From: WQXF01 sp031552825
GTDB lineage: Bacteria > Bacillota > Clostridia > Christensenellales > Aristaeellaceae
NCBI GenBank assembly: GCA_031552825.1
Contig: JAVBMD010000017.1
Coordinates: forward strand, 1 to 44,070
DNA: 44,070 nucleotides
Reading direction: 5' to 3'
The position numbers and the translations under genes are program-made. The notes beneath the pieces were generated by a model that was not told the origin of the DNA, did not search any database, and saw nothing but the letters and a program-made list of their open reading frames with translations. Shown here piece by piece: positions 22,629 to 30,634 of the stretch; positions within the stretch are counted from its first letter, which is position 1, and each line of letters begins with the position of its first letter.

Positions 22629-23357
22629 ATGATTCGAAAAATCATTCAAATCGACGAGGACAAATGCAACGGCTGCGGCCTGTGTGCCAGCGCCTGCCAC
22701 GAGGGAGCCATCGGCATGGTCGACGGCAAAGCCAAACTGCTGCGCGACGATTATTGCGACGGACTGGGCAACTGCCTGCCGGTATGCCCCACCGGTGCCA
22801 TCGCCTTTGTGGAGCGCGAGGCCGAGGCCTACGACGCCGAGGCGGTAGAGCAGAACATGAGGGTACAGGAAAAAACCGCCGCGCTCCACGCGCACGCGAT
22901 GCCGCCGCAAGGCTGCCCCGGCAGCCGCGCCCACGCGATGCAGCCGCGCCCCATCGCGCCCAAGGCGAATAGCGCGGCGGCGGAGATCCCCTCCGAGCTG
23001 CGCCAATGGCCGGTGCAAATCCAGCTGGTGCCGGTCAACGCGCCCTACTTCGACGGCGCCGACCTGCTCATCGCCGCCGACTGCGCCGCCTACGCCTACG
23101 GCAACTTCCATCAGGAGTTTATGCAGGGCAAGATCACGCTGATCGGCTGCCCAAAGCTGGACGAATGCGACTATGCCGAAAAACTGACCGCCATCCTGCG
23201 GCACAACGACATCCGCCGCGTCACCGTCGCGCGGATGGAAGTGCCTTGCTGCGGCGGGCTCGCCAACGCCGCCATCGAGGCGCTCAAGGGCTGCGGCAAG
23301 ATGATCCCGTGGCAGGTGGTCATTCTCGGCACCGACGGGAGCATTCGGGATCGCTAA
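22629..23357 (+). CDS. 4Fe-4S ferredoxin-domain protein
   Basis: A 242-residue iron-sulfur protein. The first cluster motif is CNGCGLCASAC (C13, C16, C19, C23). The second is CDGLGNCLPVCP (C43, C49, C53), where the usual CxxC is replaced by a longer spacing, as in a family of clostridial ferredoxin-like proteins often found by hydroxylamine reductase. The C-terminal part (130-242) holds LIAADCAAYAYGNFH, LIGCPKLDECDYAEKL and MEVPCCGG, with three further Cys-containing motifs that may bind another cofactor. It is probably a cytoplasmic electron carrier or sensor. The start has GGGAG about 10 nt upstream, and the gene faces the Crp/Fnr regulator. Confidence 0.87.
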   Translation: MIRKIIQIDEDKCNGCGLCASACHEGAIGMVDGKAKLLRDDYCDGLGNCLPVCPTGAIAFVEREAEAYDAEAVEQNMRVQEKTAALHAHAMPPQGCPGSRAHAMQPRPIAPKANSAAAEIPSELRQWPVQIQLVPVNAPYFDGADLLIAADCAAYAYGNFHQEFMQGKITLIGCPKLDECDYAEKLTAILRHNDIRRVTVARMEVPCCGGLANAAIEALKGCGKMIPWQVVILGTDGSIRDR

Positions 23358-23374
23358 AAACGCAAAAACGGAAC

Positions 23375-23422
23375 AAAACAGGGCTGTCGCGCTGGTTTTT
23401 CGCAGCACGGCAGCCCTGTTTT
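23375..23422. terminator. Bidirectional terminator
   Basis: AAAACAGGGCTG (23375-23386) and CAGCCCTGTTTT (23411-23422) form a 12-bp stem with A/T runs on both sides, between the convergent ferredoxin-like gene and crh. It can stop transcription from either direction. Confidence 0.9.
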
Positions 23423-23435
23423 CAATCATTCCTAC

Positions 23436-23711
23436 TTATTTTTCCGGCACGTCGGTAAATTCCGAAGCGATCAGGCGCACCAGCGCCGCCATGGCCTGCT
23501 GCTCATCGTCGCCATCGGCGCAGAGCAAAATGCGGCCGTTCCCCGCCACACCTAGCGAGAGCACCCCCATCATGCTCTTGGCATTGATGATTTTTGTTCC
23601 CTGCTCGATGCGGATGCGCGAATTGAACTTGCACGCAACCTGCACCAGCAATACCGCCGCGCGGGATTGCAAGCCCTCTTGGTTGGTAATGACGACTTCT
23701 TGGCGGATCAT
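23436..23711 (-). CDS. crh: Crh-like HPr-family regulatory protein
   Basis: A 91-residue HPr fold protein. The phosphotransfer His15 of HPr is replaced by Gln (GLQSRAA, Q15), so it cannot carry phosphate from PEP, while the regulatory Ser46 is kept (NAKSMMGV). Q15 with S46 is exactly the state of Bacillus Crh, the HPr kinase substrate that with CcpA controls carbon catabolite repression. Its ATG overlaps the whiA stop by 4 nt. The gene order rapZ-whiA-crh matches that of Bacillus and supports the name. Confidence 0.9.
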   Translation of the reverse strand: MIRQEVVITNQEGLQSRAAVLLVQVACKFNSRIRIEQGTKIINAKSMMGVLSLGVAGNGRILLCADGDDEQQAMAALVRLIASEFTDVPEK

Positions 23712-24670
23712 GGCGCTCCCTCCTCTTTGGTTTTCAACGCGTCCGCGTAGGCCATCAGCCTGCGCAGGCGGTGATTGACGCCCGATTTGCCCACCGGCGG
23801 ATCCAGCAGCTCCCCTAGTTCCTGCAGCGAAGCCTCCCGGTACTCTAGGCGCAGCTCCGCCATCTCGCGCAGCGGCTGTGGCAGGCGGCTGAGCCCAACC
23901 CGCTCGCGAATGCGCTCGATGGCCTCAAGCTGGCGCGTGGCGGCATCCACGGTCTTGCCCAAATTGGCGCTATCGCAATTGACCGCGCGGTTGACGTTGT
24001 TGCGCAGCTCCTTGTGTATGCGCACGTTTTCCAGCTCCAGCAGCGCGCCGTGCGCGCCGATCAAGCCCAGCAGCGTCACGATATGTTCGGCTTCTTTTAA
24101 GTATACCACAACCGAGCCCTTGCGGCGCACCATTTTTGCGCTCAGCGCAAATTTTGCCATCACGCCGCAAAGGGCAGCGGCGAAGCGTTCCTCGCCGACG
24201 ACAAATTCCAGATGATACTCCTTTTCCGGATTGGAGATCGAGCCGCCCGCCAGAAACGCGCCGCGCAAAAAGGCCGCGCGGCAACATTTGCGCGCCAGCA
24301 CCTGCTTGGGTACTGCTGGGCGCAGGAAGTAGCGCCCCTCCGGGTCACGATGCAGCACGCCGCAAGCGGTCAGCACGGCGGTGGCCTCGTCGCCGGATAA
24401 GCTCAGGCGGTAGGTATTGCGGCCGCCCAGCCGGTCGTGTCGCGCGGCGCGAAGCTCCGGCTGCACGCCAAACTGCTGGCGCAACAGCGTGAGCAGCCGC
24501 CTTGCCGTCGGCGCGTGCTCGCTCTCCACGCGCATGCCCATGCGCCCGCCGCCCAGCAGGCTCACCGTGCCGCTGATGCACAGCACCGCCACCAACTCCG
24601 CCAGCTCGCACCCCGCATGCGCCGAGACGATGCGCGCCAGCTCATCCTTGGTTTCAGAGGAGAAAGACAT
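23708..24670 (-). CDS. whiA: DNA-binding protein WhiA
   Basis: A 320-residue WhiA. The N-terminal LAGLIDADG-like domain includes AFLRGAFLAGGSISNPEKEYHLE (in parts), and the C-terminal HTH is seen in LRLEYREASLQELGELL followed by GKSGVNHRL. The linker NCDSANLGKTVDAATRQLEAI is typical. In sporulating Streptomyces it controls development; in Firmicutes it affects cell division and chromosome segregation. The start is ATG 24670 with AAGGAGAG upstream, 10 codons inside the open frame. Confidence 0.95.
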   Translation of the reverse strand: MSFSSETKDELARIVSAHAGCELAELVAVLCISGTVSLLGGGRMGMRVESEHAPTARRLLTLLRQQFGVQPELRAARHDRLGGRNTYRLSLSGDEATAVLTACGVLHRDPEGRYFLRPAVPKQVLARKCCRAAFLRGAFLAGGSISNPEKEYHLEFVVGEERFAAALCGVMAKFALSAKMVRRKGSVVVYLKEAEHIVTLLGLIGAHGALLELENVRIHKELRNNVNRAVNCDSANLGKTVDAATRQLEAIERIRERVGLSRLPQPLREMAELRLEYREASLQELGELLDPPVGKSGVNHRLRRLMAYADALKTKEEGAP

Positions 24671-24701
24671 CGCGATCTCTCCTTTGTGCTCGCCGGGCAA
24701 G

Positions 24702-25592
24702 CTAAGCGTTATGCCACAGCGCCTTTTCCAGCTCGATATCGCGGTGGTTGACGTCCACCTGCAGGCCCTGTCCGCGCAGGAACACGCCCAGCGCCTCGGC
24801 GATGGCCACCGAGCGATGCGCGCCGCCGGTGCAGCCCACGGCGATCATCAGCCGGTGCTTGCCCTCCTCGCGATAGTGCGGCAACAAAAACGAAAGCATA
24901 TCGTAGGTTTTTCCGAGAAATTCCCGGGTTACCGGGTGATCGAGCACGAAGTTGCGCACCTGCTCCTCCAGCCCGGTGAACAGGCGAATTTCCTGCATGT
25001 AAAACGGATTGGGCAAAAAACGAACGTCGTACACCAGATCGCTATCGCGCGGCAGCCCGCGCTTGAAGCCGAAGGAAAGAATTTCAATGCGGAACACCTC
25101 GGCGGCGGCCTCGCCGCTGCTGAGCAGCTTGCCGACCGCTTCGGCGGTTTGCTTCGGACGCATTACCGAGGTATCGAGCAGAAAGGTGGCGGTTTCACGC
25201 AACGGCTGCAACAGCTCCCGTTCCTGCGCGATGGCCTCGGTCAGCGTAACCTCGTCGTTCGCCAGCGGATGGTCGCGCCGCGTTTCTTTGTAGCGGGTAA
25301 TCAGCACCTCGTCGCTGGCATCCAGATACAGCGTTTCGATGGGATAACCCGCTACGCGCAGATCCTCGATGACGGCACAGACGCTGCGCGCGTCGAAAAA
25401 CTCGGCGCTGCGGATGTCCACCGCCAGCGCCACCTGACGGATGCTCGAAGAGGCTTGTCCGCTCAGCTCGAAAAATTTGGGGATTAACATCGGCGGCAGG
25501 TTGTCCACGCAAAGGTACCTGCTATCCTCCAGATAGCGCAGCACGCTGGTTTTGCCCGCGCCGGACATGCCGGTTAAAATGAGATAGCGCAT
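24702..25592 (-). CDS. rapZ: RNase adapter/nucleotide-binding protein RapZ
   Basis: A 296-residue YvcJ/RapZ protein. The Walker A loop is GMSGAGKT (8-15) and the C-terminal domain carries GCTGGAHRSV. In Enterobacteria it senses glucosamine-6-phosphate through small RNAs; in Firmicutes its role is less clear but it hydrolyses nucleotides. GGAGG lies 4-5 nt upstream of ATG 25592. It lies 15 nt after murB and 31 nt before whiA. The mgfK (yvcK) gene that usually lies between rapZ and whiA is absent here. Confidence 0.95.
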   Translation of the reverse strand: MRYLILTGMSGAGKTSVLRYLEDSRYLCVDNLPPMLIPKFFELSGQASSSIRQVALAVDIRSAEFFDARSVCAVIEDLRVAGYPIETLYLDASDEVLITRYKETRRDHPLANDEVTLTEAIAQERELLQPLRETATFLLDTSVMRPKQTAEAVGKLLSSGEAAAEVFRIEILSFGFKRGLPRDSDLVYDVRFLPNPFYMQEIRLFTGLEEQVRNFVLDHPVTREFLGKTYDMLSFLLPHYREEGKHRLMIAVGCTGGAHRSVAIAEALGVFLRGQGLQVDVNHRDIELEKALWHNA

Positions 25593-25607
25593 GTTTCCTC
25601 CCGCTCG

Positions 25608-26543
25608 TTATGCTTCCTCGCCCACGATGCGCACCTCGGGCTCCAGCGCCACGCCGCTGTGCGCCAATACCCGCTCCCGCACCTGATCGATCAATGCCAA
25701 AATATCGGCGGCGGTCGCCCCGCCCATGTTGACCACAAAACCGGCGTGCTGCGGCGACACCTCCGCACCGCCCACGCGCAGCCCTTTTAGCCCGGCCTCC
25801 TCGATGAGCCGCGCGGCAAAATGCCCCGGCGGCCGCTTGAAGGTGCTGCCCGCGCTGGGGTAGCGCAGCGGCTGCTTTTCCCGCCGCCGCTTGGCCAGCT
25901 CACGCATCTCGGCGCTCAACGTTTCCGGATCGCCGGGCGTCAGCGCGAAATCTACCCGCGTGACGATCCAGCCCTGCGCCAGCATCGCGCTGTGCCGGTA
26001 GGCGTAGTCCAATTGCTCCTTGGGCAGCGTGCGGATCCCGCCGGTGGCATCGACGATCTCCACCGCCTCCACCACCTGCACCATTTCGCCGCCATAGGCG
26101 CCAGCGTTCATGCAGGCGCCGCCGCCCACGCTGCCGGGAATGCCCTCGGCAAAGACCAGCCCGGCCAGCCCAGCCTCGGCCGCCGCGCGCGCCGCCGCCT
26201 TCAGCGACAGCCCGGCCTGCGCCGCCAGTCGCTCCCCCCGCACCTCGCAGCGCGCCATATCGCCGCCGATGTGCAGCACCGCGCCGCGCACGCCGCCGTC
26301 GCGCACGATCATGTTGGAGCCGTTGCCCAGCACCAGCAGCGGTAGCGACAACTCGCGGCAGGCGCGCACCGCCGCCGCCACCTGCTGCGCGTCGCGCGGT
26401 TCAAAGAACAGATCCGCCGGGCCGCCGACGCGGAAGGTGGTATGCTCGCGCATCGGCTCGTTACGCGCCACGCGCGGCGGATTTTGCATCGAGCGCAGGA
26501 TTTCTTCCAATGCCGAGAGCTGGCTTTCAAACTTGGACAGCAT
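25608..26543 (-). CDS. murB: UDP-N-acetylenolpyruvoylglucosamine reductase
   Basis: A 311-residue FAD enzyme reducing UDP-GlcNAc-enolpyruvate to UDP-MurNAc in peptidoglycan synthesis. Motifs: NEPMREHTTFRVGGPADLF (in parts), LGNGSNMIVRDGG, AEGIPGSVGGGACMNAGAYGG (in parts), the catalytic Ser in PSAGSTFKRP and a C-terminal Glu in LEPEVRIVG. It is the shorter type lacking the extra loop of E. coli MurB. The start ATG 26543 has GAGGAGGG upstream. Confidence 0.96.
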   Translation of the reverse strand: MLSKFESQLSALEEILRSMQNPPRVARNEPMREHTTFRVGGPADLFFEPRDAQQVAAAVRACRELSLPLLVLGNGSNMIVRDGGVRGAVLHIGGDMARCEVRGERLAAQAGLSLKAAARAAAEAGLAGLVFAEGIPGSVGGGACMNAGAYGGEMVQVVEAVEIVDATGGIRTLPKEQLDYAYRHSAMLAQGWIVTRVDFALTPGDPETLSAEMRELAKRRREKQPLRYPSAGSTFKRPPGHFAARLIEEAGLKGLRVGGAEVSPQHAGFVVNMGGATAADILALIDQVRERVLAHSGVALEPEVRIVGEEA

Positions 26544-26607
26544 GGTTCCCTCCTCGGTTTTGATCCTGCTCCTATATTCTACATGAACGGCGCGCGTGAT
26601 ACAAGAA

Positions 26608-27780
26608 TTACATGCTTTCCTCCCGCCACAAATCCAGCGCCAGATCGATGCCGCCCTGCGATAGCGCCGCCTCGCTGCGCGAAAGGAAGGGCTCGCGCCG
26701 CTGCGCCCACGTGAAGGCGTTGGGCACCAAAACGCCCTCATCGGCCAGCGAGGCCGCCATCGCGTGCAGCCAAGGCGTGGCCTCGGCGTCGTATCCGATC
26801 ACGTCGGCGCGCACCGGGAACAGGCCTTGCGCGGTCAGCGCCTGTTGCGCCTCCCCGCCGGTCAAATGCCGCAGCAGCGCCGCGCACAGCGCCATCGTTG
26901 CATCGCTCCGCTCGCCCGCGCGCACCACCCCGGCGAATAACAGTTGATCGGTGAAGGCTTGCTTCGGCGCCTCCACGCGGAAAGGGAAACCCTTGCCCGC
27001 CTCGCACAGCGCGCTGAACCGGCGCAGGTCGCGCTGGGTTCCCAGCAGCGCCATCGCGCGGCGGCCGGTGAAATCGCCATAGGCTTTATCGGGCGTGCAG
27101 CGCGCAAAGTCCTCGGGCAGCGTCTTGCCGCCGCGCGCCTGCGCGATGCCCTGCGGCCAGCCGCCCCGCAGCGCGCCGCCCTGCGCCAGCAACGCCGCCG
27201 GGTAGGCCAGCGCGCCGCCTTGCGCGCATTGCAGCGCGTGCTTTGCGGGCTGCTTGCCCTTGGCGGTCTGCGCCGCCGCCTCCATCGCCTCCTGAGACAA
27301 TGCCGTCGTTTCCGGATCGCGATAGCCCTCAGCATTGACTAGCAGCGCGTAGCCGCCCATCGCCACCGGCACGCCCCACTGTTCACCGCGCCACCGCCCC
27401 GCCGCCGCCAGCTCGGCGCGCACCGGCAGCGCCCCGCGAACGGGCAGCAGCAGCGCCTCCGGCTCAGCCAACGCGCCGGGCGCGAACAGCAGCACATCGG
27501 GCAGCACAGCATCCGGCGCGGTCAGCTCCGAAGGCTGTACGCGGCGAATGCGCAGCGACACCCCCGTGTGTGCGCGCTCGAAAGCGGCGCACTGCGCCTC
27601 CAGCCAAGCCGCGGAGCCCATCCATTCCTCACACACCCACAGGCGCAGCACTTGCCGCTGCGGGCGCTGCGCAATCCGCGGCTTTTCCTGTTTCGCCCAA
27701 ATGGCCTCATGCTGCCAAATCAGCAGCGCCGCCGCCGCGACGGCCAGCACCGCCGCCATCTTTTTGCATCGCTTGCGCAT
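26608..27780 (-). CDS. Solute-binding-protein-like exported protein
   Basis: A 390-residue protein that looks like a distant extracellular solute-binding protein (family 1). The N-terminal hydrophobic stretch (8-22, AAVLAVAAAALLIW) follows a basic start, but no lipobox cysteine is present, so it would be membrane-anchored or secreted. The segment LRLWVCEEWMGSAAWLEAQCAAFERAHTGV (in parts) and the late GYDAEATPWLHAMAASLADEGVLVP match the family's layout. No permease or ATPase is next to it. ATG 27780 has GGGAGGG 6 nt upstream. It lies between potD, which has its own terminator, and murB. Its ligand is unknown. Confidence 0.7.
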   Translation of the reverse strand: MRKRCKKMAAVLAVAAAALLIWQHEAIWAKQEKPRIAQRPQRQVLRLWVCEEWMGSAAWLEAQCAAFERAHTGVSLRIRRVQPSELTAPDAVLPDVLLFAPGALAEPEALLLPVRGALPVRAELAAAGRWRGEQWGVPVAMGGYALLVNAEGYRDPETTALSQEAMEAAAQTAKGKQPAKHALQCAQGGALAYPAALLAQGGALRGGWPQGIAQARGGKTLPEDFARCTPDKAYGDFTGRRAMALLGTQRDLRRFSALCEAGKGFPFRVEAPKQAFTDQLLFAGVVRAGERSDATMALCAALLRHLTGGEAQQALTAQGLFPVRADVIGYDAEATPWLHAMAASLADEGVLVPNAFTWAQRREPFLSRSEAALSQGGIDLALDLWREESM

Positions 27781-27842
27781 CGGTATCCCTCCCATATCCC
27801 TATGGGTATGTATCGCGTTCGCGCAAACATGCCCCCGCGCAC

Positions 27843-27879
27843 AAAAAGGCGGCGCGCCGTTCCTTCGACGCGCCGCCTT
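27843..27879 (-). terminator. Terminator of the pot operon
   Basis: On the minus strand the stem AGGCGGCGCG/CGCGCCGCCT (10 bp) is followed by five T, starting about 25 nt after the potD stop. Confidence 0.9.
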
Positions 27880-27902
27880 CGCTTTATTCGGTTGTTGCGG
27901 AA

Positions 27903-28958
27903 TTACTTCTGCTTGAACTCGGTCCAGATCTCTTGATACTTGGGTTCCACGTCGCTGAGGAACTGGATCATCTCCGCGCGCTCGAGCAACTCCGATGGCA
28001 CGTTGAGCGCAGGCTCGCTCTTGAAGAAATCGGGCAGCAGCGGCTCGGCGGCGGCGTTCACGCAGTTGTACTTCTGCACGGCGCCGATCTGCGCGCCGAT
28101 CTCCGGGCGGAGCAGGAAGTCAAGGAACAGGTGGGCGTTCTCCGGATGCGGCGCCTTGACCGGGATCACCAGGCCGTCGATGCCGATGCCGATGCCCTCC
28201 TTCGGGTGTACCACCTTCAGGTCAGGGCGCGCTTCGTGCGCCAGCACCGCGAAGGAGGTGAACATGTAGCCCACCGAGGTTTCGCCCGAGATCATCAGCT
28301 CGTGCGGCGAATTGTAATCGAAGGCGCGGATGTTGGGGCGCAGGCCGGCAAGCTTCTCGGCGGCCTGATCCAGCACGGCGGGATCGCTCTCGTTGAGCGA
28401 CTTGCCCATGGTCTTGAGCGTGATGCCGATGATGTTGCGCGCGTCGTCTACCACCACCACGCTATCCTTGAGCGCGGGGTTCCACAGATCCTCGTAGCCG
28501 GTGATCTCAAAATCCACCACCGCCGGATCGTACACGATCACCGGCGTGCCGACGATGTAGGGCACCACATACTTGCTCTCGGGATCGAAGTAGTAACCCA
28601 GCGCACCGGGCTTGAGGTTCTTGAAGTTGGGGATCTTGGCCATGTCCAGCGGCTGGAGCAGGTTTTCCTGCCGCGCGGCGTCCAGCATGTAATCGGATGC
28701 GAGGATGATGTCATAATCCGCGCCGCCGCTGGCCTGCAGCTTGGTCAGCATCTCTTCGTTAGAGGAAAAGGTAGCGTAGTTGATCTTGATGCCGGTCTCG
28801 GCGGTGAAGGGGGCGAGAATGGTATCCTGATCCAAGTAGGTTTCCCAGGTAAACACGTTGAGTACCTTTTCTTCCTCGGCATGCGCAAGCGTCGGCAGCG
28901 CGAAGGCCATCAGCATCATGAGCGTCAGCGCAAGGGACAACAGCTTTTTCATTTTCAT
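27903..28958 (-). CDS. potD: Spermidine/putrescine-binding protein
   Basis: A 351-residue substrate-binding protein for polyamines. After a signal peptide (LLSLALTLMMLMAFALPTLA, cleavage near AHA-EE) the mature chain starts VLNVFTWETYLDQDTI, the usual PotD opening. GADYDIILASDYML and VPYIVGTPVIVYDP are typical. The signal peptide lacks a lipobox cysteine, which is odd for a Gram-positive binding protein, normally a lipoprotein. The ATG overlaps the potC stop by 4 nt, with GGAGG upstream. Confidence 0.93.
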   Translation of the reverse strand: MKMKKLLSLALTLMMLMAFALPTLAHAEEEKVLNVFTWETYLDQDTILAPFTAETGIKINYATFSSNEEMLTKLQASGGADYDIILASDYMLDAARQENLLQPLDMAKIPNFKNLKPGALGYYFDPESKYVVPYIVGTPVIVYDPAVVDFEITGYEDLWNPALKDSVVVVDDARNIIGITLKTMGKSLNESDPAVLDQAAEKLAGLRPNIRAFDYNSPHELMISGETSVGYMFTSFAVLAHEARPDLKVVHPKEGIGIGIDGLVIPVKAPHPENAHLFLDFLLRPEIGAQIGAVQKYNCVNAAAEPLLPDFFKSEPALNVPSELLERAEMIQFLSDVEPKYQEIWTEFKQK

Positions 28959-29788
28959 TTCTCCTCCTTGATCGTGGGTAGTTGGGATATTTCAACGCGC
29001 CGCGTTGCGGCACGGGCACCGAAAAACTGCGATAGCGCAACGATTAGGAATACCGAACCCAGCATCAGCGTACACAAGGCGTTGATCTGGGGCGAAACGC
29101 CGGTCTTTAGGCTCGAAAAGATTTTGAGCGGCAGCGTGTTGGTCGTCGGGCCGGTAACAAAGAAGCTGATTACCACATCGTCCAACGACATGGCCAAGGC
29201 CAGCAGCATGCCGGAAATCACCGCGGGCAGGATCAGCGGCAGCGTGACGGTGAAAAACGTGCGGATCGGCGATGCGCCCAGATCGCGCGCCGCTTCCTCC
29301 AGCGCCGGATCCATCCCGGCCAAGCGGCCCTTGACGTTGATAAACACGTAAGGGATACAGAACGTGGTGTGGGCAATGACCAGCGTCGGCATGCCGAATT
29401 TGACGCCCACCGCCGAAAATACCGCCAGATACGCCATGCCGAGGATGATCTCCGGGATCATGATGGGCAGCGTAGAGGCGGTCTCCAGCGCACCCTGCCC
29501 GCGAAATTTTGCCTTGACCATGCCCACCGCGCCCAGCGTGCCGACGATGCCGGACAGCGCCACGCTCCACGCCGCCAGCACGAGGCTGTTCACCAACGCG
29601 CTGCCCATGGTTTGGTCACGGAACAGCTTGGCGTACCAATCGGTGGTGAACCCGGTCCACATGCCGGAAGACTTGCTGACGTTGAAGGAGTATAGGATCA
29701 CGATCAAAATCGGCAAGTACATAAGTATGAGGATTAGCGCCAAATAAACCGAGGGAAAGAGAGCACGCCGTTCGCTTCGCCCGCGCAC
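28955..29788 (-). CDS. potC: Spermidine/putrescine ABC permease
   Basis: A 277-residue membrane protein with about six helices and the ABC-coupling EAA loop (LEEAARDLGASPIRTFFTVTLPL, in parts). It opens with SVYLALILILMYLPILIVI. It pairs with PotB as the channel for PotD cargo. The start is GTG 29788, directly after the potB stop TAG. A tail of charged residues ends KEEK. Confidence 0.93.
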   Translation of the reverse strand: MRGRSERRALFPSVYLALILILMYLPILIVILYSFNVSKSSGMWTGFTTDWYAKLFRDQTMGSALVNSLVLAAWSVALSGIVGTLGAVGMVKAKFRGQGALETASTLPIMIPEIILGMAYLAVFSAVGVKFGMPTLVIAHTTFCIPYVFINVKGRLAGMDPALEEAARDLGASPIRTFFTVTLPLILPAVISGMLLALAMSLDDVVISFFVTGPTTNTLPLKIFSSLKTGVSPQINALCTLMLGSVFLIVALSQFFGARAATRRVEISQLPTIKEEK

Positions 29789-30634
29789 CTAAAACACCCC
29801 CAAGTCCTTGCCGCCCGCGCGGCGATAAACCCATAGAATCAGCGTGGTCACCGCCAGCAGCGCCACCGACAGCGCCGCGCCGAACGGCCAATCCCGCGCC
29901 TTGATAAGCTGATCTTGAATCAAATTGCCCATCACGGTCACCTGCGCGCCGCCCATCAGGTCGGAGATGAAGAACAACCCCATTGAAGGCACGAACACCA
30001 GCACGCAGCCAGCCATCACGCCGGGCAGCGTCAGCGGCAGCGTGACGGTGAAGAATGCGCGCCACGGCCCCGCGCCCAAGTCCCGCGCGGCGGATTCGCA
30101 TTGCCAATCCATCTTCTCCACCGCCGAATAGGCGGGCAAGATCATAAACGGCAGCAACGAGTAGACCATGCCCAGCAGCATCGCGCCATAGTTGTAGAGC
30201 AGCTTGAGCGGTTTTTGAATCAGCCCCAGCGCCATCAGCGTTGAATTGATCGGGCCGTTGGCCATCAGCAGGATGCGCCAGCCGTAGAGCCGCACCAGCG
30301 CGTTGGTCCAGAAAGGCACGATGACCAGCAACATCAGGATGCTGCGCCAGCGCGGTGTGGCGCGCGCCATGTAGTAGCCAAACGGATAGCCGATCAGCAG
30401 CGTCAGCGCGGTGGTAGAAAGCGCCAGCTTGACCGAGTCGGCCAACACCTGCGCATAGCGCGCGTCAAACATGCGCGCATAGTTGTTCAGCGTGATCTGC
30501 CCGGTGACGCCGAATATCTCGCCGCGCTGCAAAAAGCTGATGCCCACCACGTACAAGAGCGGCAATACCACAAACAGCAGCGCGAACAGCGCCATGGGCA
30601 GCACGATCCAGAACACGTTTGTCGGCCTACGCAC
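29789..30634 (-). CDS. potB: Spermidine/putrescine ABC permease
   Basis: A 281-residue membrane protein with about six helices; its EAA loop is CESAARDLGAGPWRAFFTVTLPL (in parts). It forms the pore with PotC. The start is uncertain: GTG 30634 is preferred as GGGGGTG lies 6 nt upstream, giving an 8-nt overlap with potA; GTG 30643 is an alternative. ATG 30712 would overlap potA by 86 nt and has no ribosome site. Confidence 0.9.
   Translation of the reverse strand: MRRPTNVFWIVLPMALFALLFVVLPLLYVVGISFLQRGEIFGVTGQITLNNYARMFDARYAQVLADSVKLALSTTALTLLIGYPFGYYMARATPRWRSILMLLVIVPFWTNALVRLYGWRILLMANGPINSTLMALGLIQKPLKLLYNYGAMLLGMVYSLLPFMILPAYSAVEKMDWQCESAARDLGAGPWRAFFTVTLPLTLPGVMAGCVLVFVPSMGLFFISDLMGGAQVTVMGNLIQDQLIKARDWPFGAALSVALLAVTTLILWVYRRAGGKDLGVF

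Noticed and set aside
27570..29351. Plus-strand open frame of 593 codons
   Set aside because: Antisense to potD and potC, passing through the pot terminator region; no family motif and no start signal.
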